The translations under genes were made by a program, and so were the position numbers. Source: Membranipora membranacea (Eukaryota; Bryozoa; Gymnolaemata; Cheilostomatida; Membraniporidae). From it: DNA of 64,000 bases. Numbering within the stretch: the first letter of the stretch is position 1; each line of letters begins with the position of its first letter. This document shows, piece by piece, positions 47,211-58,198 of this stretch. Location: NCBI GenBank assembly GCA_914767715.1, contig OU612072.1, positions 2,854,001 through 2,918,000 on the forward strand, written 5' to 3'. The notes under the pieces were generated by a model, which worked only from the letters and a program-made list of their open reading frames with translations, did no database searches and was not told the origin of the DNA.

Positions 47211-48703
47211 TTACTCTCCATAATAATCCTTGAGGTATGAGACGGTGTAACCACTTCTTATAGGGAGGTCACGCCCATCAGGTATACATGTACTGTTATA
47301 GTATGTCTGATGAAAAAAGAAAAATATATAAATAAATATGAATAAATTCGGATAAATACAAATAAATACAATTGAGATAAATTCCATGTCACAGTCCTTA
47401 TTTCCAAACGTTTACAACATCAAATTGTGGTCAAAATTTTGAATTAAGGCTAGCATCCTATATGCTTACAATGGTTGATACCGAATGGTTCGTTTTAAAT
47501 CTAGAACAGCCCAGAACCTGCCTTTCAGTACATTAATAATAATAAAACTTGCAAAAATGAATTATTAACACTTCGAAACTCACCTCATTATTAGCATTAG
47601 CTATTACAATATACCATGGGTGAGGTTCATTGCCAATCGATTTGATTAGCGCATCCTCACATTCAGTCTTATTCAGATAAATATGAAAGCTGAAAAAAGT
47701 AAAATTAATTTAGATCACAAATCGATGCACTGACCACAAACATCTTTATTAAAAATTGACAAACTTTCATTTTTTATTATACATGATGTACATAACAGGG
47801 TTAGATTCTAACTAATGCGGCCTTTTCAGTCGATTACTTATAAGAGTCAACTAGCTCATTTTCTAAGCCAGCCATATGTCAGTCATGTTATCAGTATCGG
47901 ATCCTGCATTCAGGACAAACAGCTCTTCATTCTTACTAAATCTGACACCATGTGAAGTTTCTGATTATTAGCATTAGTAATAACTAAAGGAACTTACTCT
48001 AGTTCTCTATTATTGCCATTTCTAAAAATTTCAGCATCCATTGCGTAGGTTAGCACACCTTGAGCAGATTTCTTATTTGAACTGACATTCCACTGTTTGT
48101 TGTACGTATAGGACTCATTGAATCTCACAATCAATGTAACCAAAATATGCTGTAAACATTGAATAGTAAGATTATGTAATACATCTTCTCTAAAGGAAAG
48201 GTCTGTGCTATTTGATAGATTACATATTGTAAATTAGTCGGGAATTTAGTTGTAAGAATCACAAATTCAGACTCTGAGCACAACAGCGATAACAGTTTAG
48301 ATCGGTGATAAATAATTAGGTCATACCTCAGTTACACCTGTGACAGAAGCATACACAACAAACAGCAGACCAGCGGCTAAAAAATATGAATAGAAGAAGT
48401 CCAATAATTATTCAATGGTGGAAGAATGCACATTTAATTATCGCTGCAATAAATATTTAGTATGTAATTTGTAATTGGCATGCTTTGTTATTCAATGAGG
48501 AAAATTTGTTGTAGTGATCTAAAATGCTACGACTTATTATCATTCTGCAAAATAGTTGAACAAAACCTTATATTAACATTATTGCATTATGTTAAATATG
48601 TCATATTATATATAATATAGTTGTATTACATAAAGTGATATTACTAAATTTGAACAAATTACCTACCAACAACACAGAGCAGTGATGACTTTAAATGGAT
48701 CAT
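47211..48703 (-). CDS. Small secreted glycoprotein, 146 residues, unknown family
   Basis: Coding exons: 48703-48667, 48376-48327, 48149-47998, 47689-47584, 47306-47211; phases 1,0,2,0 join without a stop and end at TAA. Residues 1 to about 27 form a signal peptide (MIHLKSSLL, then LLFVVYASVTG). The mature part of about 118 residues has only two Cys (TEC, STC), which could form one disulfide, and five N-glycosylation sequons (NES, NVS, NKT, NET, NST). There is no membrane anchor. I recognise no domain; the strand-rich pattern (HILVTLIVRF, DFHIYL, WYIVIANAN) suggests a small beta fold. Relics of its exons flank GPCR copy C at 17061-17174 and 23689-24133, so this gene and the receptor have been copied together. 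A 17-bp tandem repeat lies just upstream of the ATG. Confidence 0.82.
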
Positions 48704-48725
48704 ATTCAGAGTTTTTAAATAGTCA

Positions 48726-48790
48726 GTAGATAGGTGAGATCGGTAGATAGGTGAGATCGATAGATAGGTGAGATCGGTAGATAGGCTAGG
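48726..48790. repeat. 17-bp tandem repeat next to the secreted-protein start
   Basis: Almost four copies of (G/A)TAGATAGGTGAGATCG lie 22 nt upstream of the ATG at 48703, in the presumed 5' UTR or core promoter. Each unit contains a GATAGG word on the plus strand. Confidence 0.85.
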
Positions 48791-48799
48791 ATCACAATG

Positions 48800-51760
48800 T
48801 TGGAGGATTAACCAGTCAGTACAGTTATATAGCTAAGCAATCTGAACATCATTTATCCTTCACTTTTGGCTTGATTATGACCCACAGTGACCAGTAATCC
48901 TTCCTGCCTAACCATTGGCAAAAGTGCATTCTATTGTTGAGTCAGATTTGCGATGACATTAGTCAATAACGAGGGGAAAAATAACAAGATTGATTGATTT
49001 TTGTTTGAGTAAAAAAAATTGAATTTCACAATATTAAATTCAGGAAACACGTAATATGAGCAAAAAACTAACATTGCAACTTCTCATTTATTAGCCTGGT
49101 AGGAAATGGGTTTGGGTACAATTTGGCACGCACAGGTTGCTATGTGAACAGCTGCAGAAATCTGAGCATACATTAAGCGATGGAACAGTATAAAAAAAAG
49201 TGTTATTGGTACACCAATATTAAATATCTTATGGCAATATTGCCTGTGCAAACCACTACCATGGAGTACACTATAATCCCAACTGCGTAACATCAATTCG
49301 GCAAGTTTGCTGGATACGAAAAAATGTGTGATGTTGTAATTGTTTGTCCATTTGTGTCATTCTTACGCCCTACAATACTTGACTCATGTTGTTGTTTTGG
49401 TTTACGTCATTGTCCGACTGTCCATCGATATAATGAGCTATGAATCTTAACAAAAAAAGATGACTCTGAGACCTTGGAAAGGTGACCGCAACATTTTGTG
49501 ATTTTTTGCCATTAATCCTATTGCAGTGCCTTTGTAACAAAACTGCACCAGGAAATACCATGTCATTTGAATGTTCTAATAGCATTGCATTGGAATGACT
49601 ATATTTGATGATAATAAACTTATATATATAGGTGCGACTCCCAAAAAAAAAAGAGAACAGAGAACAGATAAATGTACCAAGCCCTGCTCTCAGACAATTA
49701 TTTTTGAAGCAACTCAGAGTTTTGGACGATCACCTGTGATTTGAATAATTTGAGAGGTAAATGCCTTAACGAATCTGTAACTTTTTAGATATTTATCTGG
49801 TTTATTTCATACGAAGAGTTTGATATAGGAGTGAAAGGCTCCTGAAAACAGATTTGATTTGTTCTCTCCTGAGATTTCTAAATCTGCTCATTCCACTCGG
49901 ATTCTGTAATGTGTTATTGCATACAGCCTAATTAATAATCTCTATTATTTTTTTATTAGTGCGATTATTTGGGTATCCGATCCTTGCGGTTGGAATTCTA
50001 AGACTAGAGTTGTGTGTGAGACCATGCACCCCATCGGTCTGAGATTTCACGGCTCTACCTGAATATCCAGGTATGAGCCACCACTGACACCCCAAACTTA
50101 ATAAATTACTGTTGATTGATATGACCTTTCTGTTTGTATGACAATCTATCCAGTACCTCGCTATAACCTGCAACCTTTATGAGTAGACCAATATTTATGA
50201 TAGGCATAGAATTGGCTATCAGATATGGATATGAATATATTATGTAAAAAGCTCCTGTTCCCATATTTCTCAATCTTGCAGGATAACAGCTGAGACACAA
50301 CTAAAAAAAACTTAGCTACGTCAGGGCACACTCTGAATTTAAATGAAAATTTCTGTTGAAGGGCAAAAAAATACCCACTTAGTGAGATCAGCTTTATGTC
50401 ACTTTCATAATATTTATTGATATTAATTGATTTTTAATCACTGTCCTCCAGTTTGAGTCATTCATTCAGAGGTGCCACAACCTTAGTCTGAGCCCCCCAG
50501 ATTTTTGCCCACTGCATGCCCAACGGTGTCTCATCTGGACAGCTAATTCAAATCGGCACATTTTTCTTAAATTTATATCAATGTGATCATCTTAGAATAG
50601 CAACATACAGGTGTTGGTAACTTAAATTCCTACCTCCATTAACAGGAGTCCTGTGATTAGCGATTTCCCTTTAATGCCTTGCTGTTATTGTTATCTAGCA
50701 GTTCACAGTTCTCTCTTAGTCATACTTTAAACCCATCTCACAATTGACAGTAATTGAAGTTTTCAGTATTAAAACGTAATGTGAGTGACATAAAATTTGG
50801 AGTCCACACACTCGATGTTTGAAACAAATTTTATTCTGTTTGGTAACAATAATCCTAATAATTCACAACTCTGATGATGATTTTCCAAGGATATTATGGG
50901 CATAACTTTTTATTTTTGAATGCCATCGTCAGATGGTGACAGTTATAACATAAAGACAGAGAAAAAAAAAACATAAAAGCTTCTCTGACAAGTCGACAGG
51001 GTTATTGACTTTATCGAATCATCAAGGATATCAAATGTCATGTCGCATCAAGTGTCATGTCAGTAGGTTGATCAGGTGATACACTGATTATGGAAGAACC
51101 ACAAACTATAGTGTAGGAAAGAAGCTAGTAGGATTTTGTTTTTATTCTGTAATACAAAATATAAAAATGTGATAAAATTGTTTTTTTCCTGATCGACCTT
51201 GGCTTATGAGAATTATATTAGCGGAAAGTTAATTAATGAAGTTAATCCCCATCTCATCACATATAGTTATGAGAGTAAGTTTTTAATATTATGTAGACTA
51301 GAATGACAAAACATTCAGGAAACTCTACTAACACACATTGATTTGTTCAGTTGTTCTTCTGTTGCCTTTCATTCCATGGGAAAAATTAATTTATGTAAAT
51401 GTATATATTTCACAATAAATCACAACACGTAACAGGGATAAAAAATCATCCAATCGTGGCCGATCTACCCTAGCATAGTCTGAGCCCGCAGACTCTTGCT
51501 ACTGCTAAACGGCCCCCTTAGCAAAGTAAGGCATATGCAGGAGGAAAAGCTCATATTTTGTATCTTGTCAATCTTGTAAAAGCTAAACCTAAGGCTACCT
51601 GACATTTCCCAACCTCTAAACATAAATATGCATCACTACCACCATCAGCACCACTAGCTAATATTTAGTCAACCAAGAACTAGCTAAAGTAAACTCTAGC
51701 TAAAATTTGCTCCACTTGAGTATGGGAATGAGGGTAGTTGTATAAAAAGTTTTACATTCC
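48800..51760. other. Interval with no gene found
   Basis: Spacer between two minus-strand genes. Long A/T runs occur, but no exon with both borders and no tRNA was found. Confidence 0.4.
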
Positions 51761-51770
51761 GTATACAACA

Positions 51771-54700
51771 TTATGGCTGAGGTATAAGATAGCCATCAGC
51801 ATCAGTCAATGTGTCACACTTTTTAGAGTTGTCCTTTCTCGCGGTGTTGGCAGTCACAGGTTTACCTGCAGGCTTAGTCAGCAGACTATCCTCAGGGTCC
51901 ATGTATTCATAAAGATCTTCATCCTGACTCTCAGCTGATTTCGTTTTACTGAAGTTTTCTCCGATCTGATCATCTACCGAGGCGTATCTGTGATCTTCTA
52001 ACCCGTGAGTGACTGGCTTCTGATACCTGCTCAGTGTCTCTGCAGTACTCGAGCTGCCTGTCGGCTTGTTCTGGTACGTGTGACCATCAATGTTGTTGTT
52101 TTCAGTTCTGTATTTCTCACAGTCTTTACCATTCCCCTGACGTTTAACGATCTTGCGACAGTAGATGATTACTATTACCAAAGCAATAAGGGAAATTATA
52201 AGTAGTACTGTTACTACGATGAAGGCGGGGAGGTAGCGGTAGCTTGTGGAGTTGCCTGTTCTGTTATTTGTTGTTTCTTGAACATTATCTATGGATGAGC
52301 AGGTCCAATAAAATCCAACGGAATGGTCGGGTTTAACCTGTAATTAAAATAAAATTGGTCGGGTTTAACCTGAAATTCAAATGAAATGACCTTATCATAA
52401 TATGATGAACATTGACTCTGCCAGAAAGTTGTTCTGCGTATGCGCAGAGCTGGCCAGCTGCCAAGAAAATGTAGATTCACCATATTTTACTTTGTACTTC
52501 TGCATGCTACAGGTAGCGCAGTATTGAGTTTTTTCTTCCTTTGAGTACAGAGAATGGACACACCCTTATAGCCCTGTTTATGACAAAACAGAGGGTGGGC
52601 TGCCCCTAAAGAGGGACGCAAGTTGCCCGGAGTCCTCATACTGAGAGTGTGATACATCCTAGCAAGCTAGAATGCATCCTAGAGGTGAGGCCATGGTGGA
52701 CCTCCTATTCATGAGTGTGCAGCAAGCTGCCAGAAACTGAGACAGGCACTAATCAGCCATTAGCCATGACACTTTGATCTTAGCCAATAGGCCGAGAAGC
52801 GATCGACACACCCTTATAGCGAACTGTCACAATCCTAACTTTCTCAATTCTATGGTTAACTTTGTCATAGAGCCGCAACTGAAAGTGACAGAGAAAATGC
52901 AGAAAAATATTAATATATCACCAAGAAGGAGTACTCCTTGATATGACAAAATATTATTTAGAAGTAATATCTTACTTGAGAGCTGTCACACTTTCTCCCA
53001 CCGGTAGTTACAGTAACGGACTGACAGGCTGAGTCTTGTATACAATCTGATATCTGTGATGTGATTTGTCTCCTCTGATTTATATCATCAGCTGTAGAAA
53101 CTGAAACAACAGAACAGTTATAGTCATTGCAGTGATTATTAAGCAGTTTCACTTTCCAATTTTTGGCATTTCATTTTTGAAACGATATAGAATGCCAATA
53201 AGAATACGATTCCTTTTCAGTTCTGATCATCACAGCTGCTGATTGGTGTTTGCCCTAAATGAAGCATGAGTTACTGACCCTAGTAGCAAAACATAAATTC
53301 TTATAAAATCTTTGAAGAGCCCTGTGAGTTTGATGAACTATTTTTCTCCACACATTTCTTGGTCAAAGCCTAACAACTGTTTCATGTCTTACTTACCCAA
53401 TGGAATAGCGCAGTTATTGGCGATGAAAGCACTGTCTACTACCACTTTATTTGACTGACACACATTTGGATTAAGAAGCTGACTTCGAGCTATCACTGAA
53501 CTGCTGCCGTCTCCATTCAGCGGCAGCACTGTGAGATGTGTGTCTTGTGATGGGGACTTCTTACAGATAACTTCCATCTAGAATGAAAAATCAGTTTCAG
53601 TTTGTTTAAGTGTGGTTTTTATTAAATAACATAAAATTGTCTTGCTGAAAATCAAACTACTTGGGCAATTATGATCCCAGTATCATGTTGCAACACATTT
53701 ATAATAGTTGTCTTCTCTCTAATTGTGGGTAGGCAACTTTCAATACATTTCTAAATGACTTTTCTCAGTTGACTTCTGCATGATGGTCATCGGGAACACC
53801 ATATTGGTCACTAAGATTTGACCACAGCTATTTGTGGAGACAATCAATTAATGCATAAAACAGGACAAGGTTTTCAAATCAATCACCACACAAGTAATTC
53901 TGGTAATACAGACTTGGTCTAAGCCGCACACAAAACAGTAAAGGAATAGCAGCATACCGTGAAGCTGGTCCTGGTCTGTAGTCTCAGAACTGTAGAGGGC
54001 CTGCAGGCTGATCCTTCACATAGAGAGCAGTTACTCCTAACTAGAGGAAGGAAGAAGTTTCTCTTTAAGTCTACTCTACCACATGACACATCAGCATAGC
54101 ATTCCTCAACGGCTCGCTGCAGTCCTTGTTTTATAATCTTGGTTTTGGCAGCTGTGAGGATGGAAAACAAATAATATTGTCAGATCAATAATGAGTATGC
54201 CTTTTAGCCCATGTATCTGAATGCCTTTTTAGCCCATGTCCGTTTCTGTTTTTTTAGCGGTGTATTTGGTGGAGGGTAAGAAACACTTCTGGCGGTTTGC
54301 CGGTTTAAGAATGGGCAAGGACGGACGGACGGACAGAAAATAGCAAAAGATGGGCTTAAACATTTGTCCACTGTACCCCGATGGACAGACATTGACGGAA
54401 AAATCAAAAGAGGGGCAACAAAGGACATGGAAAATTGGACGATGCTGCCTGATCAACAGACAGAGAAGAACAAGGACGGACAGACAGACAAAGAGGGACA
54501 AGGATCTTTTGTAAGATGAGCAGCAACGGGCAAAATTTTCTTTTCCATCCTATACCTAAGCAGAGTATTACCAAACTATTTGAATATAATATTTTACTCT
54601 GTCAACAGAAATGGTGTTTTCATTTACAATCAAGCAGGAAGTGTGCTGGTCTCAGAGACACATGAGATTATTCAGACCCAACAATGGCGTACATTTACAG

Positions 54701-56408
54701 TCTGAATCTCATGGTCAAAACTCAGGCCGCCAAATAATATCATAGAGCTAACCGATCCCTACCCGAACAAGCGCCACCTTTTATAAGCTGTGAGCCTGCA
54801 GTAAGGTTATACTGCAACCTCAGATAAACAAGAGGTCCTTCATTACAATAAGACTTCATCTCTGGTAAAGGGAAGTACGTTCCTCCGTCACCGTAACTCC
54901 ATAACTGTATTATTGATGTATCATCATCTGCCAGAAGAAAAAGAAACAGACTTCAATCCAACGCCAAACGTTCAACACAAAATACTGGTAAATAAATATT
55001 TATGGTTAGGCAAGCTAAAAAACTTGAGAGGTTTTTATTCTTTTGATAGCTTTCCCAACTTCAGTGTCAATCATCTTGTCAAAAATTCAAATGTTTAAAA
55101 TGCACAGTCAATGATAAGTATTCATCTCAAAAAATTTGTTGGCAACATCAGCGGCCACATGCAGTCATGAATAAGCCCATACTTGATGAGGTTCATGACC
55201 TTTGTGTTAAAAATGAGAATTCGCTCCTATGATAGCGTATAATTTAATTTGGGTGAAGTCTGATCGAATTTTCATGAAAAATAATGTTAGCATGAGAATT
55301 TGTAATACTCAATTCTGTGTCAAGAGACTTCATTATCAAATCATCGATTTCTTTATCAATGATAATCTCTATACCGATGATGAATGTTACATAGACAAAT
55401 TGATCACACAAAAAACTCATAAATATTTTTCTCTTGCCAAAAGATTCAAATTTGGACATCTGGACAAAATATTTTTCCTCTTATAAAATTCCTCTCATGA
55501 CAGTCCTGACGCTCTTTTCATTAGAAGATGACACTTTAATTGGCAATGATTTTCCCTCCCACTGGGCACAGCCAGCCTTTTACGGTATTTGGGAAGGCGT
55601 TCATGACCGACTGCTGCGATCACCTTCCTGTACACCGTTAAGGGCTGGCTGTACCCAGTGGTGACAAAAAGAGAAGTTGAATCCTAATAACAAATCAATC
55701 ACTTCGAAATCTCCTGGCAGCACTGAACGAGTTAAATTGAAACAGATAAATGGTAAACTGTGTACACTGCATGTACTTAAAACAAGTTTGTTCCCTCTGC
55801 AGTGGCGGAGGGATATTGCAAAAGTCAATTATCGAGGCCCCGCATACCAATACCCGACCCGATACCTGACTAAAGCAACATCCCTCTCCCCACCTCAGTG
55901 GGAACAAACTTGTTCTAACAGATACTGGTGACAGAGTACAATCATAACACAATATCTAATCACAGCAAGGTAGTAAATCAATCTAGAGCTTCGTAACAGA
56001 GTTTTCATGATGAAGGCTGTGATGGAATTTTCACGTAAACTACAATAAAAGTTATAGTAATGCCAAGGTGCTGGTAAATCCCGTGGTCCTGTATGCATGT
56101 GTTTTTGGTAGCCATTTGTAAATCTGGAGAATTTCTCTGCATCTCGACACATTAAGTTATCATCGTTTGCAAACCAATTTTGCGACATGACTGGTGTTCA
56201 CGATGAAAGCAAACGCTCAAAGCGTAAAAAAAGGAAAACGATCACAATTAAAAAGTTGCTGATATGATTTTCTTGGCAAGTGACCTCTACGAAACGCAGT
56301 GTGCTTTTCAAAATATCTAACAGCATGTTCCAACTCACCTGCTATGGAAGTGTGTATACACATCAGCGAAAAAATCAGTGTACACAGTAGTCCTGAATAG
56401 ATTGTCAT
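51771..56408 (-). CDS. Single-pass receptor with two ectodomain repeats and a tyrosine-motif tail, 430 residues
   Basis: Coding exons: 56408-56339, 54927-54763, 54151-53958, 53577-53397, 53091-52976, 52337-51771; phases 1,1,0,1,0 join into one frame ending at TAA. Residues 1 to about 25 are a signal peptide (LLCTLIFSLMCIHTS). The ectodomain holds two related Cys-containing units of about 110 to 120 residues, each with a GDG turn, then Cys, then an EECYADVSC or DCIQDSAC signature. The phase-1 intron falls at the same place in both, so the second arose by exon duplication. One transmembrane helix follows (FIVVTVLLIISLIALVIVII, then Cys-Arg-Lys). The tail of about 135 residues has no kinase but several tyrosine motifs: TYQN (Grb2-type YxN), HRYASV, LYEYM (PI3K-type YxxM), YMDP, and DGYLIP at the end. 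It therefore looks like a docking receptor phosphorylated by another kinase. Family not recognised. Confidence 0.85.
52324..52398. repeat. Tandem duplication of a splice acceptor (37-bp unit)
   Basis: GGTCGGGTTTAACCTG(T/A)AATT recurs 37 bp apart, so the last coding exon of the receptor has two possible acceptors (exon starts 52337 and 52374). Only the inner one keeps the frame through the transmembrane exon; the outer one reaches a stop within 27 codons. Confidence 0.8.
55559..55661. mobile_element. 103-bp MITE in receptor intron 1
   Basis: CCACTGGGCACAGCCAGCC and the inverted GGCTGGCTGTACCCAGTGG are part of about 39-bp terminal inverted repeats. Confidence 0.75.
55781..55914. mobile_element. 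134-bp MITE in receptor intron 1
   Basis: AACAAGTTTGTTCCCTCTG and the inverted CAGTGGGAACAAACTTGTT bound about 35-bp terminal inverted repeats. It is unrelated in sequence to the neighbour at 55559-55661. Confidence 0.75.
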
Positions 56409-56419
56409 CTTCACGCAGC

Positions 56420-58190
56420 TAGAGTTTATATTTCTTGTGCTTTCCTGGTCGTTAAAGAATGACTCTTTACTATGATCTTCTTGTGATGTGTTGTACTATA
56501 AGATAAGCTGACACAGATAATTACAGGATTCCCTGCTTGCATTGATGTAAGTTGTACTTGTGACTAAATGTTTGAGTGCTTATCAGCCTGTTATGTAAGA
56601 ATGAGGCGCAAATATGTGTGCAGATGATTTAAATTGAGTAATAGAGCAAACACACTATTGTGCTTTGCTACTGTCGCCCTATAATAACAATAAGTAAATG
56701 AACTTCTAGTCATGTGACATTTACTGGTGAACTAACTGACCTAACTTTGATGCTTACATTACTCAGTCTTTGTATTGAATAGATGTAATATTATCCTAAG
56801 ACCTTTATGTAGTAGCCTGACAAAAAGAATGCTCTCATATTCTATGGATATGATTATCACTAAATGATTTTAACAACCAAGCACTGCTATTTCAACGTTG
56901 ATAACTGCTTTAACTGTTTGAGATTACAAATTATTACGCATGAGTAACACCATTAAAGTGGGGGAGTGCGTAAGTGATGATTAATACATACCCCTCAAAA
57001 TGAACAGCTAACCAAAATCAAATGATTACTGTTCACTTCATGCCAATAATATCACAAAAGGGTATGACACATTCTTCACTTTCAAAGTGTTAAAAAAACC
57101 AATTTATTGATGAAGAGCTGATTATTGGCTAGTTGGAAATTTGAGCTTTTGTCAATAAAATGCTAAAAAACGTTTTTTTTTTGGCAAGCGCATAGCGCCC
57201 TGACAATGTCCCTCACAAATGTCGTCAGAATGTGGGAGTGTCTGGGCACTTGATGAAGCTATGACTCACACTGATTGACATATGGCAAGAATTGTCATGT
57301 ATTGAGAAAATGAGTGGAAATCATGCATTAGTGATTGTAATGAGAAGTTTGCTGATCTATCTATTGGTGTCCATTGTGGTTATCTAGAGAAGAACTGTTA
57401 TAAGCATAGCAACACACAAACACAAACATATCTGGAGGCCAAGTGAATCTATAAATTGCAACCAGGTTGCTTTGCAGTCCTACATCCTTGAGCCTACAAA
57501 TTTGTTGCCTCCAGTCAGCAATGGATTTGTTCCTTTCCCACTACAGATAAACAACCGACAAATAATCTGAACTTCTGTCTAGGAGTTACCCTGATAGACT
57601 GATTGTATCAATCAGGATGGCATAAATAAATGGGTACTAAGATTGGCCCATTTAGTGTGTGTGTAATATGTGTAAGTGCTTGTTTTCACTCATTTTTACA
57701 GCATTGTTGGTCTGGACACTATTCCATTGGCCAACACCAGCGTGAGATATCTGACAGGGGCTGTATAACACTGCTTTTGGTGGAGGGGCAGTTAACTATT
57801 AACCGTGGCTGGTCATTACAATTGCTCAATTGCAAATATGTTTTCTCCCTTTTAATTTACAGTCAGAGCTATGATAAGAATAAAAACATAATCAAACGCC
57901 TGCGATGCCAAGCACAGTAAAACAATTTTAATTGACAAAATATTGTTTTCTTTGTAAAATTGGATGTATTGCATCACTTGCATGAAAATTAGCACCATTT
58001 TATCAGGAGTCGAAAGCATATACAATAGAGTTCAGATATTAATTTACTAATATAACCTTGAGGTTCTTTGAGGGCAAACGAGATCCTTAATTGTTCATTG
58101 GAAAATAACGAGATGATTGTCATCCGAGCATTTAAAAGTATCACCTCTGGACATAGTCCATGAAAATAGAATGAGTTCCTAAGTTTACAC
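56420..58190. other. Interval with no gene found
   Basis: Upstream region of the receptor gene and 3' flank of the glucuronosyltransferase gene. No exon or repeat recognised. Confidence 0.4.
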
Positions 58191-58198
58191 TGCTGGTG

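Larger units (their letters stand above)
39060..47790 (+). repeat. Segmental duplication, copy 2 (pairs with 13200-24200)
   Basis: Direct repeat of the first block at about 25.8 kb distance. Relative to copy 1 it lacks about 2.85 kb (16090-18940, including GPCR exon 1) and about 0.36 kb (22696-23057, the end of GPCR exon 5). It carries an extra 1.97-kb hAT-like element. Confidence 0.85.

Noticed and set aside
54229-54501. Two overlapping frames rich in Pro, Ser and Cys
   Set aside because: They come from a GGAC/GGACAGAC low-complexity tract in a receptor intron.
55229-55486. Plus-strand 85-codon frame in receptor intron 1
   Set aside because: The opposite strand is equally open, there are no splice borders and no recognisable domain.
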